A stretch of 64,000 nucleotides of DNA from Blastocatellia bacterium. GTDB lineage: Bacteria > Acidobacteriota > Blastocatellia > Chloracidobacteriales > Chloracidobacteriaceae. The notes beneath the pieces were generated by a model that worked only from the letters and a program-made list of their open reading frames with translations, made no database searches and was not told the DNA's origin. Numbering within the stretch: the stretch's first letter is position 1; each line of letters begins with the position of its first letter. This document shows positions 12,001 to 19,184 of the stretch, in pieces. The DNA is taken from positions 186,001 to 250,000 of the forward strand of contig JAIBAN010000001.1 in assembly GCA_019695185.1 (NCBI GenBank), read 5' to 3'. The translations under genes were made by a program, and so were the position numbers.

Positions 12001-15000
12001 AATGACACACAAGGCATGTCCGAAGGCAAGCTGGACCAATTGTTTCACCGAGGTGTCAAATGAAAGCGACCCGTTGACCCCGACCCGCAACGGTTCCACT
12101 GCAAATTCCGCATAAACACGTTCCCTGAGGGCAAAAGCCAGATTGACAACCGAAGCATGCTCAATCACAACGCCTTTGGCCTGACCCGTGGAGCCGCTGG
12201 TATAAATTACATAAGCCGGATGACGGGCTGTGACGCCTGTCACGGGATTTTCAACCGGCTCGGCCAGCAGTTCGGGTTGTTCCAGGTCGAGTACCGGAAA
12301 AGCCGAATCCTTCCACTCCTGCTGGAAATGGGTTTGGGTGACCAGGGCCACAAGCCGGGCATCGTCAACCATGAATCGCAATCGTTCTCTGGGATAGGCC
12401 GGGTCCAACGGCACATAGGCCGCACCCGTTTTGAGAATTCCCAGCAGTCCCACAATCATGGCGGCGGACCGCTCGACACACAGCCCGACCAGGGTTTCCG
12501 GTCCTGCACCCCGGCGCTGCAACCAGTGGGCGACCCGGTTGGCCCGGCGGTTCAACTCAGCAAAGGTCAGGGTTTCCAGGTCCGACACCACTGCCACGGC
12601 TTCCGGCTGCCTGTCCGCCTGTTCTTCAATCAACTGATGGAGCGTCACCCCGGTGCGAAACACCTGTTCAGTGGCATTCCAAGCAGCCAGTTGGACGGTT
12701 TCAGCCGAAGTCAGCAGCGGTGCTTCCCAAACGGGGCAATCCGGATTGGCCGCCAGACTGGCAAGAAGTGTTTGCCAATGCCCTGCGAACCGTTCAATTG
12801 TGGTCCGGTCAAACAAATCCGTATTGTATTCCAGAGTTCCGGCAAAGCCCTCGGCGGTTTCCACCAGTGAAACCGTCAGGTCAAACTTGGCGGTCCGGTT
12901 ATCCACCCGCATCCGGCTGACGGTCACATCGGACAGTTTTTGCACCGGTTGCGGAGCGTTCTGAAGCACAAACAGAACCTGAAAGAAGGGGGACCGGCTG
13001 GGGTCGCGTTCCGGTTGCAGGGTCTGGACCAGCTTTTCAAACGGTACATCCTGGTGGGCATAGGCTCCCAGGGCTGCCTTCCGGACCCGCTCCAGCACGG
13101 TGCGAAAGGTTGGATTCCCAGCAAAATCGGTCCGCAAAATCAGCGTATTGACAAAAAAACCAATCAGTCGTTCGATTTCAAGCTGATTCCGATTCGCTAT
13201 GACAGAACCCAGCACGATGTCCGTCTGCCCACTGTAACGGGCCAGCAGGGTTTGCAATCCGGCCAGCAAGACCATAAAGACCGTGACGTGTTCCTGCTGG
13301 CACACCCTGGTCAGCTCCTGGGCCAGTTCTTTGGGGAATGTGAAAGCCACATCCGCGCCGTGAAACGTCTGAACCGGCGGACGGGGCCGGTCGGCGGGCA
13401 ATTCCACCACCGGGAGCGGCCCCGCCAATTGGTGTTTCCAGTATGCAAGCTGGCGTGACAGTCGTTCGCCTTCCAGGTACTGATGCTGCCAAACCGCATA
13501 ATCAGCGTATTGCACCGGCAAGTCCGGCAGCGGGAATGGTTCTCCTGCGGCCAGTGCGCGGTAGAGCGCCACGAGTTCATCCACAAAAACCCCAACCGAC
13601 CAGCCATCCGAAATCACGTGGTGCATGGTGGCCAGCAGGACATGCAAGGTGGGCGTGGCTTGCAGGAGCGTGGTTCGGAACAACGGACCACGCTCCAGGT
13701 CAAACGGACGTTGGGCTTCCTGGGCAGCCAGCGATTCCAGTTGACTTTCAAGAACTGGCACTGGTGCAAGTTTTACGGCACATGAGGGGGAAACCTGCTG
13801 CACCGGTTCACCAGTGAAGGAAGGAAAGGTGGTGCGCAAGGTTTCATGCCGCCGGATGATTTCCGTCAGGGCGGATTCCAACACGTCTGTCCGGAGATTG
13901 CCTTCCAGCCGCAAGGCAATCGGCAGATTATAGGCGGCGCTCTGCGGGTCAAGCTGGTGCAAAAACCAGAGTCGTTGCTGGGCGTAGGAAAGGGGCATCC
14001 GTTCACCACGTGTGGTGGCCTGCAAGGGAATTGCCTCGGCTGGGGACACGCCGGTTTCCATCCAGATTGCCAGCCCGGCCACCGTGGGTGTTTCAAACAG
14101 TTGCTGGACTGGAAGTTCGGTCCGAAACGTCTGGCGTACCCGTGAAACCACCTGGGTGGCAGAGAGGGAATGTCCTCCCAGAGCGAAAAAATTGTCATGG
14201 ATCCCAATCGGTTCAAGCTTGAGCACGTCGCTCCAGATTTGCGCCAGCCGGATTTCTCTTTCCGTGCGCGGAGCGACAAAGGTCGCCTGTCGTGACAATG
14301 CCATCCAATCAGGTTCGGGCAGGGCAGTCCGGTCCAGTTTGCCGTTGGGAGTGCGTGGCAGTGCAGCCAGTTCCACCACCGTTGCCGGAATCATATAGAC
14401 CGGCAAACGTTCTTGAAGAAAAGACTGAAGACTTTGAAGAAAGGACTGCGGACTGCGGACTGCGGACTGCGGTGCATCCGTCCTGGCAATATAGGCTACC
14501 AGTCGGGGCTCCCCATCCGGTCCGGTTTGGGCTGTGACAACGGCTTCCCGAATGTCAGGGGTTTCCCGCAGACAGGCTTCGATTTCGCCTGGTTCAATCC
14601 GAAACCCGCGAATTTTGAGCCGGTTATCCGCACGTCCGACAAATTCCAGAATGCCATCCAGGCGTTGCCGGGCAACGTCGCCGGTTTTGTACCAAATTTG
14701 GGACCCCCAGACGCTTTCTGGCTGAGAAGGAGAACCCTGAACCTTGAACCCTGAACCCTGAATCCGAAGAAACTTCGCTTCCGTCAGTTCAACGGAGCGG
14801 AGATATTCCCGTGCCAGATTCGGACCACCGACGTAGAGCACACCGCTTTCACCAGGTGCCACGGGTTGCAAATCCTCATCCAGCAACAGCACTTCCCGGT
14901 CGGAAACCGGCAGTCCAACGGGCAGGATTCCATCTCCGGCTGGAAGCTGTTCCGGGATGGGATAGCTTGTCACCACTCCGGCGGTTTCGGTTTGGGCATA

Positions 15001-16050
15001 CACGTTGAAAAGCCGGGCGGGATGTCCAAATGATTGCCATCGCCGGACAATTCCAGCCGTCAATGGTTCACCCACTGACAAAATCAATCGGACTTGATTG
15101 GCCAGAAGGTCTTCCCGTCGGGCTGGTTCAAGGGCAGCCAGTGTTTGTCCCAGCATGCGCCAATAGGAAGGCACGATATCAAGCACGCTGACTTGCTGCT
15201 GCTTCATCAGGTGCAACAGGAGCAACGGGTCGGCGATGTGTTCCGGCCGAGCCAGCACGACTGCCCCTCCGAGCGTGAGCGGCACCATCATTTGCCGAAC
15301 CGAAACTGAAAAGGAAAACGAGGCGGTGTGAAGGTAATGGTCTTTGGCGGTTAATTCGAAAGCGGTACAGGTTGCCGCAATCGAACCAGCCAGGGCCCGA
15401 TGGGGAATGACAACACCTTTGGGGGGGCCGGTCGAGCCGGAGGTATACATCACATAGGCGGTATTTTCCGGTTGTGCCACCGGTTTGGGATTCTCTTCGC
15501 TGTGACGGTCAAATTCCGCGCCGTCACGGTCCAGGCACACCAGATTGCCGCCCCAGGCAGGCAATTTTGCAATCAGGTGCCCGTGTGTCACCAACACCGA
15601 AATCCGGGCATCATGAAGCATGAAAGCCAATCGTTCCGCCGGATAATCCGGGTCGAGCGGGACATATGCGCCGCCAGCTTTAAGGATGCCTAGAATTCCC
15701 ACCAACATGTCCGGCGTTCGCTCCAGACAAATACCCACCAGGCTTTCAGCCGTCACACCAATCCGCCGCAGATGGTGGGCCAGTTGGTTGGCACGAGCGT
15801 TGAGTTCACGGTAGGTTACAAAACCAGTATCAGTCAGAATGGCCCGTGCCGCCGGTCGGTGTTGGACGCACGTTTCAAACTGGTGGTGCAAACACATTGT
15901 CGAACGGGGAGGCGCTCCCTCCGATTTTGAATACGGCATAACGATGTCAATTTGGAGAAATTTGAGAAAGACAGAAGGAGTGAACCCGCCCACCCAGTGC
16001 AGTACGGGTGATTGAACCCGGCAGTTGAGATTCATCCGGTTGACGGTCAT
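6004..16050 (-). CDS. Non-ribosomal peptide synthetase, A-PCP-C-A-PCP-E-C-A-PCP
   Basis: At 3348 residues this has three modules: A1 ~52-585, PCP1 GGHSL near 623, C1 ~685-1120 with HHVISDG, A2 ~1135-1670, PCP2 GGDSI near 1708 (the form seen before epimerases), E ~1755-2205 with HHLVVDG, C2 ~2225-2690 with HHLLMDA (Ala for the usual Gly), A3 ~2700-3230, and PCP3 GGHSL near 3278. Reading the ten-residue specificity codes by alignment to GrsA gives A1 S-V-R-D-L-V-V-G-V-K, A2 D-T-K-D-L-G-V-V-D-K (Glu-like), A3 D-L-T-K-I-G-E-V-G-K (Asn-like). The inferred chain is X - D-Glu - Asn. There is no starter C and no thioesterase or reductase, so loading and release may need other proteins. Start is uncertain: ATGs lie at 16050, 16035 and 15939 and none has a good ribosome site. 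Repeats are inserted in the A domains (see repeat entries). It starts 24 bp after the TPR gene stop, so probably the same transcript. Confidence 0.95.
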   Translation of the reverse strand: MTVNRMNLNCRVQSPVLHWVGGFTPSVFLKFLQIDIVMPYSKSEGAPPRSTMCLHHQFETCVQHRPAARAILTDTGFVTYRELNARANQLAHHLRRIGVTAESLVGICLERTPDMLVGILGILKAGGAYVPLDPDYPAERLAFMLHDARISVLVTHGHLIAKLPAWGGNLVCLDRDGAEFDRHSEENPKPVAQPENTAYVMYTSGSTGPPKGVVIPHRALAGSIAATCTAFELTAKDHYLHTASFSFSVSVRQMMVPLTLGGAVVLARPEHIADPLLLLHLMKQQQVSVLDIVPSYWRMLGQTLAALEPARREDLLANQVRLILSVGEPLTAGIVRRWQSFGHPARLFNVYAQTETAGVVTSYPIPEQLPAGDGILPVGLPVSDREVLLLDEDLQPVAPGESGVLYVGGPNLAREYLRSVELTEAKFLRIQGSGFKVQGSPSQPESVWGSQIWYKTGDVARQRLDGILEFVGRADNRLKIRGFRIEPGEIEACLRETPDIREAVVTAQTGPDGEPRLVAYIARTDAPQSAVRSPQSFLQSLQSFLQERLPVYMIPATVVELAALPRTPNGKLDRTALPEPDWMALSRQATFVAPRTEREIRLAQIWSDVLKLEPIGIHDNFFALGGHSLSATQVVSRVRQTFRTELPVQQLFETPTVAGLAIWMETGVSPAEAIPLQATTRGERMPLSYAQQRLWFLHQLDPQSAAYNLPIALRLEGNLRTDVLESALTEIIRRHETLRTTFPSFTGEPVQQVSPSCAVKLAPVPVLESQLESLAAQEAQRPFDLERGPLFRTTLLQATPTLHVLLATMHHVISDGWSVGVFVDELVALYRALAAGEPFPLPDLPVQYADYAVWQHQYLEGERLSRQLAYWKHQLAGPLPVVELPADRPRPPVQTFHGADVAFTFPKELAQELTRVCQQEHVTVFMVLLAGLQTLLARYSGQTDIVLGSVIANRNQLEIERLIGFFVNTLILRTDFAGNPTFRTVLERVRKAALGAYAHQDVPFEKLVQTLQPERDPSRSPFFQVLFVLQNAPQPVQKLSDVTVSRMRVDNRTAKFDLTVSLVETAEGFAGTLEYNTDLFDRTTIERFAGHWQTLLASLAANPDCPVWEAPLLTSAETVQLAAWNATEQVFRTGVTLHQLIEEQADRQPEAVAVVSDLETLTFAELNRRANRVAHWLQRRGAGPETLVGLCVERSAAMIVGLLGILKTGAAYVPLDPAYPRERLRFMVDDARLVALVTQTHFQQEWKDSAFPVLDLEQPELLAEPVENPVTGVTARHPAYVIYTSGSTGQAKGVVIEHASVVNLAFALRERVYAEFAVEPLRVGVNGSLSFDTSVKQLVQLAFGHALCVIPEELRYDCEALLAYLVRHQVAVLDLTPSQLRILLEGGLLKHSGLPLRLVLVGGEAIDEQLWEQLAGASSIAFFNVYGPTECTVDATVARITPGSKPNLGLTIPNVQTLVLDAGGQVLPVGVPGELHIGGAGVARGYLNRPELTVERFKTWESWESRESGAQKGKETLPDFPGCLLDSQDSQDSQDSQDSLRWYRTGDLVRRLSNGSLEFLGRTDDQVKIRGYRIELGEIEAALRELAQVEQAIVVVREDVPGTRRLVGYVTLKTQVPGSEELQTLLKERLPEYMVPAALIVLPAFPLLPNGKVDRRALPAPKAGLGTEEDGFVPPQTAWEHKLAEIWSQVLRVKPIGATDNFFALGGDSILSIQVVSRANRAGLRLTPRQMFQFQTIRELAAVIGETPGRQAEIEPVRGTVPLTPIQERFFEAGFTDQHHWNQALLFEIGTGATRMALEQAIREVLRVHDALRLRFSAEAGGWRQFYAETETPPLHARFDLKELTDEELVPQIEARATEFQSGFNLTIGPLAGFAWFDCGENRPPRLLLAIHHLVVDGVSWRILLDDLATAYEQLVAGNQVQLPPPTTSFKRWAERLREQVQSGAFADEIPYWEAIRQAFLSQPAPAPVRHFSELTPEAIANNREELAQTIWVTLSETETEALLQQVPAAYRTHINDILLTALALAWADWTGTPMLRLDLEGHGREDLFADLDLSRTVGWFTTVFPVALQLEPVAPLGETIKSIKEQLRRIPRNGFGFSALRYLQPDAELARSWRELPGPEILFNYLGQFDQLFSGCEWLRPASESAGRIHSPRAWRRYPIDVVSRIESGKLRFKWTFASRLFSQEAIEELTQAYLTRLRALIAHCLQPSAQGVTLSDFPLARLSQPHLDRILAQFPQVEDIYPLSPMQQGMLFHALHSPGAALYFEQVTYRIEKAVQVEAFTQAWQRIAERHAIFRTAFLWKGLDTPLQVVLPATRLPLVFHDWRQLDEATQSHHLEALLATDRAQDFQLDAPPLARLTLIQMTEEAFTFVWSSHHLLMDAWSRPLVWRDFLTVYQGLVAAQAVALPPVPSFRNYLAWLDRQDMPAAEAFWRKTLAGFTAPTPLGVDLPAADRLAAEIRFDKQSLVFSEQETKRLQVFARQVQVTLNTIAQGAWALLLHRYSGEPDVVFGVTTAGRPAQLAGVEQMVGLCINTLPLRVEINPQQNVTSWLQALHQQTADVREFEFSPLASVQSWSDVPRGQGLFESILVFENLPARDAELEAREQALGLTGRQVAERTNYPLTVAVLPGATLKLQIGFDCQRFDAETIVRMLGHFRTLINGLTSQTVAWLADVPLLPPEETRQLLVEWNATTVSYPPVALLQHLLEAQVERTPEAVAVAEGTRQLTYRELNQCANYLARHLKTLGVRPEVLVGICLSRSLEMVIGIVGILKAGGAFVPLDPVYPKARLAFILQDTQTPVVVTHRSLAGRLPNHQAQVVYLDELDPQSQIRNATVSLENPQSEAEPTDRLAYIIYTSGSTGNPKGAMIEHQGLINYLRWCLEAYPVASGTGAPLHSSIAFDLTITSLFVPLLTGKTIRIVPEELGLEGLATVLTEYGGFSFVKLTPSHFELLRHQLTPETLAASTHALIIGGEQLLAESLDLWRTHAPGTRIFNEYGPTETVVGCCVYEVTAADLPQGPIPIGNPIANMHLLVLDRNHNLLPAGVAGELFIGGTGVARGYLNQPHLTMEKFLSLHVGKQGLRTTAEAGQVPESGMRSPQTWYRTGDLCRFRNDGILEFLGRRDEQVKLHGYRIELGEIEASLRECPEIEQVAVVLRSDIPGSQRLVAYAVPRLQSAEADCGAAREPVELQSAVLNFLKSRLPDYMVPAALVWLDQLPLTANGKLDRRALPAPGFNSLLDSQTFIAPQTETEIKLAQIWSEVLHVDQVGRDDDFFQRGGHSLLATQVLSRVIRTFHLEVPLRALFEHHRLAQFAQVLDEMKKTAPATSTLPALIPVSREARRVRKLPPQ
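11433..11560. repeat. In-frame 9-bp tandem repeats with facing arms inside NRPS A2
   Basis: Arm 1 at 11437-11472 has four copies of GTCTTGGGA (one with A first), and arm 2 at 11528-11554 has three copies of the reverse complement, separated by about 55 bases. The unit length is three codons, so on the coding strand arm 1 reads Asp-Ser-Gln repeats and arm 2 reads Trp-Glu-Ser/Arg-Glu-Ser. It sits just before the WYRTGD motif of A2 and keeps the frame open. The same 9-bp word occurs between genes at 49689-49835 and 61041-61131. Confidence 0.9.
14408..14472. repeat. In-frame heptad repeat GGACTGC inside NRPS A1 C-terminal part
   Basis: Four exact head-to-tail copies of GGACTGC occupy 14443-14470, preceded by degenerate GAAGACT-like copies from 14408. 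On the coding strand they read as Gln-Ser-Ala-Val-Arg-Ser-Pro repeats, placed between the YIAR strand and the LPVYMIP motif of A1. Three heptads make 21 bases, so the repeat can keep the reading frame. Confidence 0.85.
14732..14766. repeat. In-frame heptad repeat GAACCCT inside NRPS A1
   Basis: Four to five head-to-tail copies of GAACCCT (with GAACCTT and GAATCCG variants) encode a Gly-Phe-Lys-Val-Gln-Gly-Ser type repeat. It lies just upstream of the WYKTGD motif of A1, the same site at which A2 carries its 9-bp repeats. The same heptad in the other orientation makes the intergenic repeat at 33882-34000. Confidence 0.85.
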
Positions 16051-16074
16051 TCCGCTGCCAACCGGGTCTGGTCC

Positions 16075-17706
16075 TCAGTATTGGGAAAGCAAGGTCAGTA
16101 GGGTGGATGTTGCCTGCCCAGCATCCTTGTCTTTGCTTCCTGACAATTCATAGGCTTTCGCCATTTCCCGCAACGCTCCGTTCCAGTCCCCCCCACTGAA
16201 ATAGGCTCGCCCCGCCGCATAACGAACATCAGCAATATCTTTCACCTCATCCGCCAAGTCTTCATAACGACTCAGCACATCCAACATGGCATCACCGCTG
16301 GAGGCTCCTTTCTCCGGTTTTTTGCGTGGTGCGGAAGTTGTCTTGGGTGCCGGTGTTTTGGATTTCCGCAGGTTCCCCGGATTGGCTGCCCGGCTTTGCT
16401 CGTTGCCAATCAGGAACCGGTCACGGTCGTCAAGCAAGGTCGAAATCATGTTTTCGATAGTTTCAAACGAGGTTCCGTCGGATTGGTCAATCGCCGTGCG
16501 ATATTCAGCAAAGGCTTCGGTTTTATTGCCTTTGAAGGTCAGTGCAATTGCCAGATGTTCGTGTGCCAGCGGATAGAACTTATCCCGTTGCTCAATGGCT
16601 TTACGATAGGCAGTGATGGCCTGGTCAAATTCGTTGGTGTCGCGCAACGTGCTGCGTAAAAGGTAGAGGTTTCCCAAGGTTAGGAAGGCTTCAGGAAAAT
16701 TGGACTGTTGGTTGACGGCTGTCTGGCATTCTTTGATGGCATCATCATACTTGGTCGGCCCCAGCGCCATATACAGCCGTCCCAGGTTGTAATGAGCCAA
16801 CGGATAGGCGGCCCGCTGGGTGACGGCGGCCCGAAACTGTTCGCCCGCTTTTTCAAGGTTGCCCGTTGCCTCGTAAATCAGCCCCAGGTTGTTGGCTGCT
16901 TCGGGAAAGTTTTTGTTGCGTTGGACGAGTGCCGTTTGATATTCGCCAATCGCTTCCTCAAATTTGCCCTGGTGGGCATAGGCAATTCCCAAATTGTAGT
17001 GGGCTTCAGGTTGTTGTTTCTGTTTTTCCAGCACCCGGTTGTATTGCTGGATGGCGTCGTCAATCCGCCCGGTGCGATAGAGTGCCACTCCGAACCCAAG
17101 TTCCAAATCGGGATTATTGGGGTTTTGGGCAATGGCTTCCTGGAACTTGCGGGTGGCGGAATCCAAATCCCCTGAACGGATATAGGCTTCGCTTAGGCCC
17201 GCATAGGCGTTGACCAGCTTGGGGTTTTTAGCCAGAGCCTGGTTATACAAATCAATGGCCTGGGAAAACTGTTCCTGGTCCAGCAGTTTGTCGGCTTTTT
17301 CACATTGCAGTTCCGGGCCGCTCAACGCTGGCTTTGCTGGGGCTTTGCGTTCGAACCGGGCCACGGCTTCACCCACCTGCTGGACTCCCAGCCGCTGACC
17401 CAATTCGGTCATGTTTAATCGCAGGGTAGCCGAAGAGGAGGACCGAAGCGGGCTGCTGACATTCAGTCGGAGGGAAAGACTTCCGCTCGAACCTGATTTC
17501 GGCGTATTGGCGTCGAGTCGTAAGGAAGAGGATCCCTGCTGGGGTTTCTCACCTGGACCCGGCAACCGTTTGGAAGATTGGGGCAAATTGCCCAAGGCCA
17601 GAGCCGTTGACGGAAAAACCAGCAGCAAGCTGCCTAAAAATGCCATTCCCAAACGGCAATGCTTGAAAATGGCAGGCTGATTGGGAAAACGAAGTGAATC
17701 CGACAT
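16075..17706 (-). CDS. Secreted tetratricopeptide-repeat protein
   Basis: The frame is open to an ATG at 17814, but the ATG at 17706 (protein 543 residues) is preferred because it is followed at once by a signal peptide: polar start, hydrophobic LGMAFLGSLLLVF, then ALALG as cleavage region, and a G-rich stretch lies about 7 bases upstream. After a Ser-rich low-complexity part with three LRL-type repeats come at least seven TPR units in the middle (for example PEAHYNLGIAYAHQGKFEEA), then a Pro/Lys-rich linker and a short helical C-terminal domain. TPR proteins of this kind serve as binding scaffolds; the partner is unknown. It is 24 bp upstream of the NRPS and likely co-transcribed with it, though a role in peptide synthesis is only an inference. 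Confidence 0.85.
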   Translation of the reverse strand: MSDSLRFPNQPAIFKHCRLGMAFLGSLLLVFPSTALALGNLPQSSKRLPGPGEKPQQGSSSLRLDANTPKSGSSGSLSLRLNVSSPLRSSSSATLRLNMTELGQRLGVQQVGEAVARFERKAPAKPALSGPELQCEKADKLLDQEQFSQAIDLYNQALAKNPKLVNAYAGLSEAYIRSGDLDSATRKFQEAIAQNPNNPDLELGFGVALYRTGRIDDAIQQYNRVLEKQKQQPEAHYNLGIAYAHQGKFEEAIGEYQTALVQRNKNFPEAANNLGLIYEATGNLEKAGEQFRAAVTQRAAYPLAHYNLGRLYMALGPTKYDDAIKECQTAVNQQSNFPEAFLTLGNLYLLRSTLRDTNEFDQAITAYRKAIEQRDKFYPLAHEHLAIALTFKGNKTEAFAEYRTAIDQSDGTSFETIENMISTLLDDRDRFLIGNEQSRAANPGNLRKSKTPAPKTTSAPRKKPEKGASSGDAMLDVLSRYEDLADEVKDIADVRYAAGRAYFSGGDWNGALREMAKAYELSGSKDKDAGQATSTLLTLLSQY

Positions 17707-17985
17707 AGGCAACCCCCGCAGGTAAATCACACCAGGATGTGGTTTCGGGCTTTGAGTTTCGGGTTTTACTGCACATGCTTGAGTGCAGGTGTTCGGAAAC
17801 CGTTTCCCCGACAACAGGTTTTCAAAACCCAGATCCCGGCGGATGTTACCTATCGTAGCACAGAAATTGAGTATTGACGGTTGAGAGGCGATAGCCGGTG
17901 GGCGCAGGAACCTGCTTTGAGGTGAATGGCGTGCAGCCAGGTGCGGCCATTCACCTTCGATCAGGTTCCGGTTGGCATGTGACTG

Positions 17986-19164
17986 TCAGCGAGCCAGGAA
18001 TATGACTGCAACCCCGACAATGATCAACAAAACCACCACGCCCACAATGATCATGGTATTGCTGGATGACCCGCCTTCGGTTTGGGTTGTCATCGAACCC
18101 GAAGGTGTTGTGTCAGGCTTGGGAGGGCTGGCCGGGGCCGGGCTGGCAACTTTTGCCGGTGGCTTGGCTGGCTCCGAGGCAGTGGGGCGGGCAGCTTCTT
18201 TGGATGAGGCCACGGCCACGTTCTGCACCGTTGGCATGACGGCAATTGCCCCTGCATTGGCCGGCAAGGTGCCTGTCGCCACATTGGAAACATCCGGCGG
18301 GCTGAGTTTGGCCGCCACTTTCTTGAGATCAGCCAAAAATTCGTGAACGTTCTGGTACCGTTTATCAAGCTGGGAAGCCAACACCTTTTGCAACACCTCA
18401 TCAAGTTCCTTGGGCAGGAAAGAATAAATCCCGGAGGGTGCCGGCAGTGGTTTCATCTTCATTTCAAACAGCTTGCGCAAATCATCGCTGTCCATGGGTA
18501 ATTTGCCGGTGAGCATCATGTAGGTAATCACACCCAGACTGTAAATATCGGCAGTGGGGCCAACCGACAGTCCCATCAAATGCTCGGGAGCCATATAAAT
18601 CGGCGTTCCAAACACTTCGCCGACAGCGGTCAGGGCCGAGACATGCTCATCCGGTTGCAGCAACTTGACGATTCCGAAATCCAGCAATTTGACAATGGTA
18701 TGATCCTTTTTGGTGCTGATCATGATATTGGCTGGCTTCAGGTCCCGGTGCAGAATGTTCTGCTCGTGCGCCACACTGAGGGCATCGCATAAGGGTTCAA
18801 TGATTTCCAGGGTGCGTTGCAGGGAAAGTGGCCCTGAGCGGGTCAGGTAGTTGTCGAGCGTTTCCCCTTCCAGGTATTCCATGACCATGAAGAGGATGCC
18901 GTCTTCGGTTTTCCCGAAATCGCTGACCTTGATGATGTTCGGATGGGTCAGGGCCCAGCCGACCTTGGCCTCCCGTTGGAAGCGCTTGATAAGGTTCGGG
19001 TCATCGGCGTAATGCGGGGCCAAGACCTTGATGGCCACATCATTTCCCAGGTGCAAATGCTTGGCCCGAAAGACCGACCCCATGCCTCCACTCCCGAGAA
19101 GTTTCTCGATTCGGTAGGTCCGATTGATCTCTTGGCCAATTAAATTTTCGAAATACTCATCCAT
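17986..19164 (-). CDS. Tail-anchored Ser/Thr protein kinase
   Basis: This 392-residue protein has a full Hanks kinase at ~15-280: GSGGMGSVF glycine loop, lysine in VAIKVL, HRDLKPANI, DFGIVKL and YMAPEH. A flexible Ala/Pro/Lys-rich linker (~290-365) precedes a single C-terminal membrane segment, VGVVVLLIIVGVAVIFLA, with almost nothing after it, so the kinase would face the cytoplasm and be held by its tail with no external sensor. It starts 20 bp after the stop of the neighbouring kinase (19185-20921), which implies an operon. Targets are unknown. Confidence 0.93.
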   Translation of the reverse strand: MDEYFENLIGQEINRTYRIEKLLGSGGMGSVFRAKHLHLGNDVAIKVLAPHYADDPNLIKRFQREAKVGWALTHPNIIKVSDFGKTEDGILFMVMEYLEGETLDNYLTRSGPLSLQRTLEIIEPLCDALSVAHEQNILHRDLKPANIMISTKKDHTIVKLLDFGIVKLLQPDEHVSALTAVGEVFGTPIYMAPEHLMGLSVGPTADIYSLGVITYMMLTGKLPMDSDDLRKLFEMKMKPLPAPSGIYSFLPKELDEVLQKVLASQLDKRYQNVHEFLADLKKVAAKLSPPDVSNVATGTLPANAGAIAVMPTVQNVAVASSKEAARPTASEPAKPPAKVASPAPASPPKPDTTPSGSMTTQTEGGSSSNTMIIVGVVVLLIIVGVAVIFLAR

Positions 19165-19184
19165 GCAGTCTTTGCCGCCTCCGC

